From positions 413,259 to 477,258 of the forward strand of contig NZ_LGIC01000086.1 of assembly GCF_001294535.1 (NCBI RefSeq): a stretch of DNA of 64,000 nt, read 5' to 3'. The position numbers and the translations under genes are program-made. This document shows, one piece after another, positions 45,269-54,303 of the stretch; the first letter of the stretch is position 1; each line of letters opens with the position of its first letter. Under the pieces are notes generated by a model that saw nothing but the letters and a program-made list of their open reading frames with translations, did no database searches and was not told the origin of the DNA. The DNA is from Cypionkella psychrotolerans (lineage in GTDB: Bacteria > Pseudomonadota > Alphaproteobacteria > Rhodobacterales > Rhodobacteraceae).

Positions 45269-47689
45269 TTATGGCTTGGGTTCTGCTGCTGATCCAACCA
45301 AAGCACTGACAGCCAGCGACAGATCAATCGAGCTGATCGGCTTGCCGATACAGCTGTCAAACCCCCAAGCGATATAACCCGCGATCTGATGCGCCATCAC
45401 ATTGGCGGTCACGGCAATGATCGGGATCGGCGGGACGCCGTGCAGCGCTTCAAGCTCGCGGATTTTCCGCAAAGCCGTCGGTCCGTCCATCACGGGCATC
45501 GCAATATCCAACAAGATGGCGTCAAAGCGCCCGGCTTCCCAAGCCTGCACAGCTTGTTCGCCATCGTTGACGATGACCACCTTGGCACCAAGCCGGGCCA
45601 GCATCATTTCCAGCACGGCGCAATTCGTTTGATTGTCGTCAGCCGCCAGCAAGCGCAGCCCCGCAAGGCCAATAGATTCCATAGGTGCTTTTGCAACCCG
45701 GTCGACCGCAACAGTGCTCAGCGGCAGTGGCAACGAAACGCTGATCGTCGTACCGCGCCCGCGCGCGGAATCGACCGTGATCGTGCCGCCCATCCGATCA
45801 ACCAAAGACTGCGTGATCGCCATGCCCAAACCTGTGCCGCCGTAACGCCGGGTGACCGAACTGTCGGCTTGGCTGAACTCGTCATGCAGACGCGACACTT
45901 GTTCCGGTGTCATGCCGATCCCGCTATCGCGCACCTCGATCACCAGCGGCATCGTCGCACGTCCACTGATCTTGACCGTCACCTCACCGCGATCGGTGAA
46001 TTTGATCGCATTGCTGACCAGATTGTGCAGCACCTGCTGCACCCGATGCGGATCACCCACCCGTAACAATTCCGCGCCGGACCCGATCAGAACCTCAAAA
46101 TCCAAACCCTTTTCGTCGGCGCGCAATTCGTACTGATCTTCAATCCGTTTGGCCAGATCAAGCGGGCTGAACGGCAGCTCCTCAAACTCGATCTTGCCAG
46201 CTTCAATCTTGGACATGTCCAGAATATCATTGAGAATATTCAGCAATGCCTCGCCCGAACGCCGGATTGTACCGATCATGCGCTTCTGGTCGGGTTGCTC
46301 CAACGATGTCTCCAAAAGCTCGGCCATGCCCAGCACCCCATTCAACGGGGTGCGGATTTCGTGGCTCATGTTCGCCAAGAACTTCGATTTGGTCCGGCTG
46401 GCTTCCTCGGCATGGGCTTTGGCCACATAAAGCTGCGTCACATCCGACCCGACACCGCGAAAGCCCGCGAACGTGCCATCCTCGTCAAACACCGGCGCGC
46501 CACTCATCCGGCGCCAGCGGACAACGCCATCGGTCGATTGTGGCGCGCGATAGACGAAATCCTGAAACGGCTGATTTGAGTTCAGCGCCGCCAGCATGAT
46601 ATCCCAGTCGATGCCCGGCAACATATCGGGGTTGGCTTCCAGCCACTCCTCTTGCGTTTTGCCCAGCAAGCCTTCCTTTGGCACGCCGCCATCATCGAAA
46701 TACGCGCCATCCAGTACGAAGACAAAGCGCCGATCGCTGTCCATCTCCCACAGCCAGCCATCCGAGACCGCCGCAATGTCGATCAGGCGCTGTTCGACCT
46801 TGGCGCGTTCGACTATCTCCCGTTCAAGATCGGCTTTGACAGCCGTCAGCGCGGCTTCCCGTGCCCTTTGCGCGCTGATGTCGACCTGCACGCCGAGAAT
46901 CAGCCCCGGCGCCCCATCCGGCCCCCAATGAATTATACGGCCGGTATCAAGCACCCAGATCCAGTGACCCGCCTTGTGACACAGGCGGTACTCGGCCTTG
47001 AAGATATAATTTGGATCGTCGAACAATTTGTTGAACAGGGCCTCGGTAGCGTCCAGATCATCGGGATGCACCCGTTGCCGCCAAGTCTCAAACGTCACCG
47101 GACTGAGTTCTTCCAGCCGATAGCCCAGCAACGCCGCCCAATATTCGTTGACGCGATGTTCGCCGGTGATGACATTCCATTCCCACGAACACACCTCTGC
47201 GCCGTTGATCAGATTGCTATACTTTTGCTCCGCCAGAAACTGCTTGCTGATGTCGGTATGAACCTCCATCAACGCGCCGTTCGCCATGAGTTGCTCATTG
47301 ACACGCAAGATACGGCCGTCCAGAAGCGTCCGCTCAAAGCTCCGCCCCGGCATGTGGCGATTGGCAATGCGCTCGGCAATCCACGCGTCCTCGCGCCCCT
47401 GCGCTTCCACGACCTGACCATGCGCGATGCCATAGCGCAGAATGTCCTGAAACCCGCGACCCGGTACCAATTCCGAAGCGATCAGCGGATAGAAATCGCG
47501 AAAACTCTGGTTGCAATAGACGAACCGGTCGTCGGCATCATAGATCACCACGCCCTGATCAAGAATACGCAGGGCTTCAATTTGAAGCTGGAGGCGAACG
47601 GCATTTTCTTGGGCTTTGGTATCAACAGAACCAACGCCTGAAGTGCCCGTTCCTGCGTTATCTGCTGTGCTCACATTCAGCCTTTTCAT
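45269..47689 (-). CDS. Hybrid sensor histidine kinase with three PAS domains
   Basis: An 806-residue cytoplasmic kinase without membrane helices. In order: PAS (about 40-150, LDQGVVIYDADDRFVYCNQSF), PAS (about 165-280, with ITGEHRVNEYWAALLGY), PAS (about 300-420), HisKA with the phosphoacceptor in FLANMSHEIRTPLN (about residue 445), a HATPase with NLVSNAIKF and GGTGLGMAI, then a receiver with phosphoacceptor Asp in AILLDIAMPVMDG. Phosphate would go from His to this Asp and on to an Hpt protein, one of which is encoded tail to tail next door. It lies 56 bases after a stand-alone receiver on the same strand. Confidence 0.93.
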   Translation of the reverse strand: MKRLNVSTADNAGTGTSGVGSVDTKAQENAVRLQLQIEALRILDQGVVIYDADDRFVYCNQSFRDFYPLIASELVPGRGFQDILRYGIAHGQVVEAQGREDAWIAERIANRHMPGRSFERTLLDGRILRVNEQLMANGALMEVHTDISKQFLAEQKYSNLINGAEVCSWEWNVITGEHRVNEYWAALLGYRLEELSPVTFETWRQRVHPDDLDATEALFNKLFDDPNYIFKAEYRLCHKAGHWIWVLDTGRIIHWGPDGAPGLILGVQVDISAQRAREAALTAVKADLEREIVERAKVEQRLIDIAAVSDGWLWEMDSDRRFVFVLDGAYFDDGGVPKEGLLGKTQEEWLEANPDMLPGIDWDIMLAALNSNQPFQDFVYRAPQSTDGVVRWRRMSGAPVFDEDGTFAGFRGVGSDVTQLYVAKAHAEEASRTKSKFLANMSHEIRTPLNGVLGMAELLETSLEQPDQKRMIGTIRRSGEALLNILNDILDMSKIEAGKIEFEELPFSPLDLAKRIEDQYELRADEKGLDFEVLIGSGAELLRVGDPHRVQQVLHNLVSNAIKFTDRGEVTVKISGRATMPLVIEVRDSGIGMTPEQVSRLHDEFSQADSSVTRRYGGTGLGMAITQSLVDRMGGTITVDSARGRGTTISVSLPLPLSTVAVDRVAKAPMESIGLAGLRLLAADDNQTNCAVLEMMLARLGAKVVIVNDGEQAVQAWEAGRFDAILLDIAMPVMDGPTALRKIRELEALHGVPPIPIIAVTANVMAHQIAGYIAWGFDSCIGKPISSIDLSLAVSALVGSAAEPKP

Positions 47690-47745
47690 TCACTCTTTCA
47701 GAACAGGTCCACACGATGGCCCGTCACTGTCAAGCAAATGTTGGC

Positions 47746-48162
47746 CTAAACGCTGCCCTGCGGCACCACGCCCCCCAACAGCGCGCCAACCGTCGAAAGC
47801 AGGTCCTGCCGGCTCAGCGGTTTCGGCAGCGTGACCTCAAGCGAGGAGGCGACGGTGCTCAGATCAAACGGCTTAAAATTCGCGTCGGCGGTAAACCGGA
47901 TCACTGGCGTTGTGGCATTCATCGTCCGTCCTGCCCGCAAATGACGGATCACTCGATCACCGGTAATGAAGGGCATGTTCTGATCGACGATCATCAGATC
48001 GAAGCGATGCGTCAACGCCGCTTCCAAAGCTTCCCGCCCATCCGAGGCAATAGTCAGCTCGACGTTCACCCCAAAGAGGAACGCCTGAACGATGCTTTGA
48101 TTGACTAAATCATCCTCGGCCAACAAGATTTGGAATTTGATCGGAGGTGCAGCTTCTGTCAT
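47746..48162 (-). CDS. Stand-alone receiver-domain response regulator
   Basis: A 138-residue CheY-like protein with only a receiver domain. The acidic patch is in LLAEDDLVNQS, the phosphoacceptor Asp in LMIVDQNMP, and the conserved Thr and Lys in RFTADA and LPKPLS. It has no output domain, so it acts by protein contact or as a phosphate sink or shuttle in a relay. It sits between the two hybrid kinase genes on the same strand (56 bases to one, 154 to the other), which makes them its probable partners. Confidence 0.9.
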   Translation of the reverse strand: MTEAAPPIKFQILLAEDDLVNQSIVQAFLFGVNVELTIASDGREALEAALTHRFDLMIVDQNMPFITGDRVIRHLRAGRTMNATTPVIRFTADANFKPFDLSTVASSLEVTLPKPLSRQDLLSTVGALLGGVVPQGSV

Positions 48163-48316
48163 TTGGAATCAACCCGTCACTGGAGCAAAAAACATAGTTC
48201 TTCCTATAAACCGAGTTACATAAATTTTTGCTAGAAAAATGGCCAAAACATAGGGAATTGGCCTATTTGCTAGGAGTTACAGCTGCTTAGCAACCACAGG
48301 TTGCAATGTGGTGACA

Positions 48317-51300
48317 TCAAAGCTGCAGTAGGCTGTGCAAAGCATGCAAAAGATCAAGTCGCCGGAATGGTTTCGCCAGATGGCTGTCAAATCCACCGAT
48401 AAGATAGTCGGCGATCTGAGTCGGCATCGCATGCGCCGTCACTGCAACCGCCAAAACCGGAGCCAAGCCGCGCGACGCTTCGATGGCGCGAATTTCTGCC
48501 AGCGCACTCATCCCATCCAGCACCGGCATGGTGATATCCAGCAGCACCAAGGCAAAGGGCTCCCCCCGATCAAGCGCCGCGCCCCAAACCTCAACTGCCT
48601 CGCTGCCATTTTCAACCTGCGTCACCACCGCGCCAGTTCTGGCCAGCATCTCGGACAACACCAGCCGATTGGTTGCGTTGTCGTCCGCGCAGAGAAGACG
48701 CACTCCTGCCAGCGCGTCTTCGCGTAAGGAACCCGCTTTTGGCTTCACCAGCGTTGAAGGCGCGCTCTCTGCCTCGGGCAGCGGCAACACGATCCGAAAC
48801 ATCGAGCCAAGCCCCGGCGCACTTTCCGCTGAGATCGTCCCGCCCATCAAGGTCACAAGCTCCCGGACAATCGACAGCCCAAGCCCGGTGCCCCCAAACC
48901 TGCGTGTCATGCTGCCGTCAGCCTGCTCAAAACTCTCAAACACCCGCGCCACCTGCGACGCGTCCATGCCGATCCCGGTGTCCGAAACTTCGATCTGAAC
49001 CGGCTTGTCGGTCCGACACGAAAATTTCAGCGTGACCGTGCCTTTCTCGGTGAACTTGAACGCGTTATTCAACAGATTGTTCAGCACCTGCATCAAGCGA
49101 TGCGCATCGCCCAAACGCGGCTTGTCGCAACCTGCCGTCGCAAGCACCTCAAACGCCACGCCCTTTTCTTCGGCCGCAATCGCATAGATCGTTTCCGCTT
49201 GGCGGATCAGTTCCAGCGGCACAAAGGGTGCCGATTCTAACGCCATCTTACCAGCCTCAATCTTGGACATATCAAGGATTCCATTCAGCACGGTCAGCAA
49301 GGTCTCGCCCGACTTGCGGATCGTATCGACCATCTGGCGCTGCAACGGTTCGGCAACAATGTCCGCCAGAACCTCGGCCATGCCCAGCACCCCGTTCAGC
49401 GGAGTTCGGATCTCATGGCTCATATTGGCCAGAAAGGTCGATTTCGCCCGACTCATGTCTTCGGCCCGCATCAGCGCGTCTTGCAAACGCTGGGTCGCCG
49501 CCAGACTTTCCGTGACATCCGAGAAAGACACGACCCCAAAGCGCTGGTCGCCCATATCCAGCAGGGTTGCATTAAACGACAGAATACCGCGCCCGCCATC
49601 GGGGCGTAAAAACGCACATTGGATGTTGCGTAGCGGCTCAACCGCCCGCAGCGCCAGTTTGAACGGCGATTGGTCTTCCGCCAAGCCTGTGCCATCGACA
49701 TGCTCTAGCTTCAGCGCCGAAATGTCGAAATCTTCGCCGGGCGCAATTCTGCAGATCGGCCCCAGAATACGCTCCGCTTCTTGGTTCACATAAGAAATCC
49801 TATGCGATCCATCCAGCACAACAATCGCCGAGCTGCTGGCATCCATCACGTCCAGAAGGAACGCCCGGCTGGCAAAAACATCCTGCTCAAGCTGCTTTTG
49901 ATCGCTGACATCAAGGTGCACGCCAGATATCCGCAACGGCGCGCCATCGGGTGTGCGCTCGGACACCCGGTATCGCGAAAGTATCCAAACCCAATGGCCG
50001 TCGCTGTGGCGCATCCGAAATTCAGCACTGACATACGGCGCATTTGCGTCCTGATTGAAATCCTCAATGCGCACAAGTTTCGTTTGATCGTCTGGATGGA
50101 GCATCGCAAGAAAGTCGGGCACACTCAGAGCACCCAATTTGTCGGCCTCAAGCCCAAGGATTTCCTCCCAGCGCCCGCCGACATGAATTTTGTTGGTGGT
50201 GACGTCCAACTCCCAAGTGCCCACAGCGGAGCCGTCGATGATATCGTTCAGGCGTTGCTCGGTCCGATGCCGGTCGGCAAGCACCTGAGTCAGATTCCTG
50301 TTGGCGGCGTCCAATGCGGCGATCTGATTGCGCGTCGCCGTGATGTCAAAGCCCATCGCAATCACGCCACCATCCGCGGTGCGGGTGCTGACCCGGTGCA
50401 TCCAGCGCCCATCCGGCAGTTGCACCTCATCATCCCAGCGCGGCTTGTGATATTGCGACAGCCGTTTTTGCAGCCACGCCTCTCTTTGCGCCTCAGTCGA
50501 GTCGCCCAGAAACGCCTGCTTTTCCAAGCCAACCCGCAATAGATCGCCCAAGGTCACCCCCACGACGGCATGACTAGCAAGATCTGGGAAGGCCCGATGA
50601 TAGGCCGCATTGACAGCAACAAGCCGATCCTCGGCATCAAAGATCACCACGCTGTCGGGCAATGCCTGAATCGCATTGTTCAGCCGCATGTGCGAGGCGG
50701 CAGCCGCCGACGCCAGCGCCGCCATCGCTGATTCCTGATCCTTCAGCTTACTGACCACCGCACCGATCGAGTCGTAGCCCTGTAGGGCATCTAAATGATC
50801 CTGCGCGCGCCCCAAATCAGACCTAGGCTGCTGATCGGCGTCGCCTAGCTTGCCTGCAGCAAGACCCTGCACCAGAATGGCCTGCAAGATATCCGTTAGC
50901 GCCTGCAACATCTGCATCGAGGCCGCACTGTCAAAATACTCCGCCCCCAAAGCAGCATACCCGATGGCCCCGATGCATTGCCCGCTCTCCATCATCGGCA
51001 AAAACAGGAAATCTTCCGGGCCGTGATCTGCGCCGTCGCCGCGCTGCACAAACCGCGCTGCGGAAATCTGCATCGCCTGAGCGGCCACACCATCGCCCAG
51101 CCAATGCGCAACCAGAGCGGTGGGCAATATCTGCGGCAACACACCGATTTGCTCGGGCACCGCCCCGCTCGCGCTATAGGTCAGATGGCACAACCCGTCG
51201 CATCCGCGCAGATACACAACCGCGCCACTCACACGGATCAAAGGGCAAAGCTGCGCTAGCGCGGAGTCAACGGCTAAGGCGGCACCACGTCTGCGAGATT

Positions 51301-51661
51301 CCAGAAGATTGCCAAGAACTGCAACCAAAGGCACAATATTTTGCAACCAAACTTCCCCAATAGGTTGTCCTTTGCTAGCGGTTTCTGGGCCACAGTCATA
51401 GGGCTGAACGTAGCCTGCCTCCCTTTCCGCAGCAGATTCCCCCGAAAATCCCTTCGCCCAATCACGAAGCCGCGCTGCCGTCGCGTCAAGCCGCTGCAAG
51501 ATCCCGCCCGAGATCGAGCCAGTGCCGACCCGGACAGCCCGGCCTGCGCGGGCACCCAGCACCCTCTTGACGTTTTCAGACGACCCCATGTCAGCACGCC
51601 CGTAATTGCTGCGATATCTGAGCGCCCTGACCCTCTCGCAATACGTCAACAGGACTGACAC
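48317..51661 (-). CDS. Large hybrid sensor histidine kinase (GAF-like and PAS domains)
   Basis: An 1114-residue kinase without clear membrane helices. An N-terminal GAF-like region (about residues 100-260, around GAVVYLRGCDGLCHLTY) is followed by three PAS-type domains (near 330, 480 and 610). Next are HisKA with FLANMSHEIRTPLN (about 745), a HATPase with NLLNNAFKF and GGTGLGLSI, and a receiver with Asp in LVLLDITMPVLDG. The C-terminal half parallels the 806-residue kinase, suggesting duplication. The start is unsure: GTG 51661 and ATG 51589 both lack a good ribosome site. It is divergent from an RTX gene. Confidence 0.9.
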   Translation of the reverse strand: MSVLLTYCERVRALRYRSNYGRADMGSSENVKRVLGARAGRAVRVGTGSISGGILQRLDATAARLRDWAKGFSGESAAEREAGYVQPYDCGPETASKGQPIGEVWLQNIVPLVAVLGNLLESRRRGAALAVDSALAQLCPLIRVSGAVVYLRGCDGLCHLTYSASGAVPEQIGVLPQILPTALVAHWLGDGVAAQAMQISAARFVQRGDGADHGPEDFLFLPMMESGQCIGAIGYAALGAEYFDSAASMQMLQALTDILQAILVQGLAAGKLGDADQQPRSDLGRAQDHLDALQGYDSIGAVVSKLKDQESAMAALASAAAASHMRLNNAIQALPDSVVIFDAEDRLVAVNAAYHRAFPDLASHAVVGVTLGDLLRVGLEKQAFLGDSTEAQREAWLQKRLSQYHKPRWDDEVQLPDGRWMHRVSTRTADGGVIAMGFDITATRNQIAALDAANRNLTQVLADRHRTEQRLNDIIDGSAVGTWELDVTTNKIHVGGRWEEILGLEADKLGALSVPDFLAMLHPDDQTKLVRIEDFNQDANAPYVSAEFRMRHSDGHWVWILSRYRVSERTPDGAPLRISGVHLDVSDQKQLEQDVFASRAFLLDVMDASSSAIVVLDGSHRISYVNQEAERILGPICRIAPGEDFDISALKLEHVDGTGLAEDQSPFKLALRAVEPLRNIQCAFLRPDGGRGILSFNATLLDMGDQRFGVVSFSDVTESLAATQRLQDALMRAEDMSRAKSTFLANMSHEIRTPLNGVLGMAEVLADIVAEPLQRQMVDTIRKSGETLLTVLNGILDMSKIEAGKMALESAPFVPLELIRQAETIYAIAAEEKGVAFEVLATAGCDKPRLGDAHRLMQVLNNLLNNAFKFTEKGTVTLKFSCRTDKPVQIEVSDTGIGMDASQVARVFESFEQADGSMTRRFGGTGLGLSIVRELVTLMGGTISAESAPGLGSMFRIVLPLPEAESAPSTLVKPKAGSLREDALAGVRLLCADDNATNRLVLSEMLARTGAVVTQVENGSEAVEVWGAALDRGEPFALVLLDITMPVLDGMSALAEIRAIEASRGLAPVLAVAVTAHAMPTQIADYLIGGFDSHLAKPFRRLDLLHALHSLLQL

Positions 51662-51806
51662 AACTCAAGAGAGACTAAAGATAAGATTTCATATGGCATA
51701 TATATACCTAAGATTGACTGATATCAAACTCTCCATTAGGTTGTAAATGGGTGGGGGTGTTGCGAAGAGTTTATCTTCGCTTAACTCAAGAGGATAAGTG
51801 ATTCAG

Positions 51807-53117
51807 ATGACAACCTTTACGGGAACTAACGGCAGCAACATCATGCCAAGCCTGCTTGGCGCGGTTGCGGCACTGGGTGACGACCAATTCTTCGGATTGG
51901 GCGGCAATGACCTGATGATCGGCTTTCTAGGGAACGATACGTTCGAGGGTGGCGCCGGTGCAGATATCATCATCGGCGGTGTTCTGAATATAAATCTGCT
52001 AAGCGCGACTGTGGATGCAGCAGGCAATGACACCGCGACGTACACAACGTCGAACTCGGGCGTGACCGTTGACCTTTCAACGGCCGCACCGCTTGCGCTT
52101 AATTTGCTGAACACCGGCATCTCGCTCAGTGTGGTTGAAGCGGTCACGGGCCATGGCGGACACGCAGAAGGCGATATTTTGATTGGGATTACCAATCTAA
52201 CCGGCTCGAATTTCGCGGATGCCTTGACTGGCAATGGCCGTGACAACCTGCTTTTGGGCGGCGGCGGAATGGATACGCTCAGCGGGAACGCTGGAAATGA
52301 CACGATTTTTGGCCAAACCGGAAACGACCTGCTGTTCGGCGGGGATGGCGACGATTCCATCGAAGGTGGCGATGGGGTCGACACGGTCAACGGCGGTAGC
52401 GGCGATGATGTGCTATATGGCAAAGATGGCGCTGATATCCTGAATGGCGATGCTGGAAACGATTTCCTATATGGCGGCACAGGTGCCGACATAATGGCCG
52501 GCGGCACGGGAAATGACATTTATTATATCGACTCGGTCGGCGACAAAATCATTGAGAATGTCGGCGAAGGCATCGATGGCATTCAAAGCACGATAACGGT
52601 CCAAATGGCAACCTACAGCCAGAATCTCGAAAACCTTGAATTGCTGGATGACGGCGGAAATATTAATGCTTTTGGAAACAATCTGGGAAACCGGATTGTT
52701 GGCAATATCGGCAATAACCTTATCCGCGGCGGCATTGGCGATGATGCGCTGTATGGCGGACGTGGAAACGATAGCATCTTTGGTGATAGCGGTAACGACT
52801 ATCTCAATGGCGGCATCGGCGACGACATTCTGACTGGCGGCGGCGGCAATGATGTGCTGATCGGCAATGCCGGGGCAGACAGCTTTGTCTTTGCGGGCGT
52901 TTTCGGCAATGACATCGTTGAGGATTTCTCGGTCGCGAATGCCAAAGAATACATCGACCTGCGGGCGCTGCCGGGCGTGACTGGCTGGGCTGATCTGACG
53001 GCCAACCATCTGAGCACGAACCTCAACGGCGATGCGGTTATCACGATTGGCGCCAATACGATCACGCTGACTGACGTAACGGTGGCTTCGTTGACTGCGA
53101 ACGAATTCCTGTTCTGA
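51807..53117 (+). CDS. RTX calcium-binding protein
   Basis: A 436-residue acidic protein with two sets of RTX nonapeptides: a short one near residues 30-55 and a main block at about 140-245, followed by a non-repeat stretch and another block at about 310-360. It opens MTTFTGTNGSNIMPS. The C-terminal 70 residues (SFVFAGVFGNDIVEDFS to EFLF) look like a type I secretion signal region. No N-terminal signal peptide or enzymatic domain is seen. Base composition is a little lower in GC than neighbours. Start ATG 51807 is chosen over GTG 51798, which is too close to the AAGAGGA ribosome site. It is divergent from the large hybrid kinase. Confidence 0.85.
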   Translation: MTTFTGTNGSNIMPSLLGAVAALGDDQFFGLGGNDLMIGFLGNDTFEGGAGADIIIGGVLNINLLSATVDAAGNDTATYTTSNSGVTVDLSTAAPLALNLLNTGISLSVVEAVTGHGGHAEGDILIGITNLTGSNFADALTGNGRDNLLLGGGGMDTLSGNAGNDTIFGQTGNDLLFGGDGDDSIEGGDGVDTVNGGSGDDVLYGKDGADILNGDAGNDFLYGGTGADIMAGGTGNDIYYIDSVGDKIIENVGEGIDGIQSTITVQMATYSQNLENLELLDDGGNINAFGNNLGNRIVGNIGNNLIRGGIGDDALYGGRGNDSIFGDSGNDYLNGGIGDDILTGGGGNDVLIGNAGADSFVFAGVFGNDIVEDFSVANAKEYIDLRALPGVTGWADLTANHLSTNLNGDAVITIGANTITLTDVTVASLTANEFLF

Positions 53118-53264
53118 TTGCCCAAACTCGTCAGCGGTGCATTTCCTGCCCTTCATCAAAGGGTTAGGTGATGCGCCGCTGATATTTTTTGAAAGCGTGG
53201 CGTGTCATTATCGCTGCTCGCCGATTGTCTCGCTTGCGCGACGACGCACCAGACCCCACCACAA

Positions 53265-54023
53265 CTAGCAGCAGTTGATCTTGGTGCCCCAGTCGTTACA
53301 GCGCTGCGTCAAATCCTCGGGAAAGGGTTGATCGGTGAAGACTTCGCTGATCTCGCTCAGCGACGCCAACCGTGCCGGGGCGGACCTTCCCAGCTTTGAA
53401 TGATCACAGACCAAAAACACCCGTCGTGCTTGCCGGATGATGGTTTTTGACACCCGCACTTCGGCCAAGTCGAAATCCAACAGATCGCCATCGCCGTCCA
53501 AGGCCGAACTGCCGATGATCGCGTAATCCACCTTGAACTGCTCAAAAAACTGCGTGGTCAGCTCACCCACCAAGCCGCCGTCCGAGCGTCGGAACGCCCC
53601 GCCCGCAACCATGATGTCGCAGCTTGCATTGGCCACCAGAATATTGGCGACGTTCATGTTGTTGGTGATCACGGTGATGTTGCTATGTTGCAGCAACTCG
53701 CGCGCCACCGCCTCGGTAGTGGTGCCAAGGTTGATGATGATTGAGCAATTATTCGGGATCGCCGCAGCACAGGCCTTGGCGATCGCGGCCTTGGCTGCCT
53801 CATTCATATACCGCCGCTCGTCATAGCCCAGATTGGTGACCCCCGTGCGCGGCACCGCCCCGCCATGCACCCGGTCGAGGAGCCCCGAGTCCGCCAGTTC
53901 CGTCAAATCGCGCCGAATGGTCTGCAAGGTCACGTCAAAGCGCTGTGCGAGATCCTCAACCACCACGCGGCCATCGGCGCGGGCAATTTCGACAATCTCA
54001 CTCTGTCGAAAGCTGAGGGCCAA
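53265..54023 (-). CDS. glpR: GlpR-like DeoR-family repressor
   Basis: About 252 residues. The DeoR-type HTH reads VVEDLAQRFDVTLQTIRRDLTELADSGLLDRVHGGAV, followed by the DeoR sensor fold with INLGTTTEAVARELLQ and VFLVCDHSKLGR, a site for a phosphorylated sugar or glycerol-3-phosphate. I place the start at TTG 54023, which has AAAGGA 6 bases upstream and gives the usual length; an ATG at 54062 would add 13 basic residues. It is divergent from the glp operon and its likely operators lie in the intergenic gap. Confidence 0.87.
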   Translation of the reverse strand: MALSFRQSEIVEIARADGRVVVEDLAQRFDVTLQTIRRDLTELADSGLLDRVHGGAVPRTGVTNLGYDERRYMNEAAKAAIAKACAAAIPNNCSIIINLGTTTEAVARELLQHSNITVITNNMNVANILVANASCDIMVAGGAFRRSDGGLVGELTTQFFEQFKVDYAIIGSSALDGDGDLLDFDLAEVRVSKTIIRQARRVFLVCDHSKLGRSAPARLASLSEISEVFTDQPFPEDLTQRCNDWGTKINCC

Positions 54024-54138
54024 GGAGTTTCCTTTCGCGCGATGACGCCGGGTAAGCGGCATCTTTCGGGCAAGTGGCGCCGCCGATCAAGGCCGAAAAC
54101 ACGCTGCATCGCAGTGATATTTCACGCCGCATCGCAGC

Positions 54139-54240
54139 GCGAATTTGTGCGAATTTGAGATTATCGCAGCAAAATCAAAGCAGGTAGCGCAATCATTGTA
54201 AGCTAAATGTTCGCTTTTTCCAAATTCGCACAAAAGCGAA
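54139..54240. promoter_or_regulatory. Probable GlpR operator cluster between glpR and glpD
   Basis: GCGAATTTGT (54139-54148) is followed at once by GCGAATTTGA (54149-54158). TGTGCGAATTTG (54146-54157) recurs inverted as CAAATTCGCACA (54221-54232). TTCGCTTTT (54210-54218) is inverted as AAAAGCGAA (54232-54240). Multiple direct and inverted TTCG-centred elements in a glpR-glpD gap fit a DeoR-family repressor binding several sites. The last site is 64 bases before glpD. Confidence 0.72.
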
Positions 54241-54303
54241 ATTAATTGTTGACCACCCAACGCGATTGCTTCAGCCTAAGTCTCGCTAGGGAGGAGACTT
54301 AGC

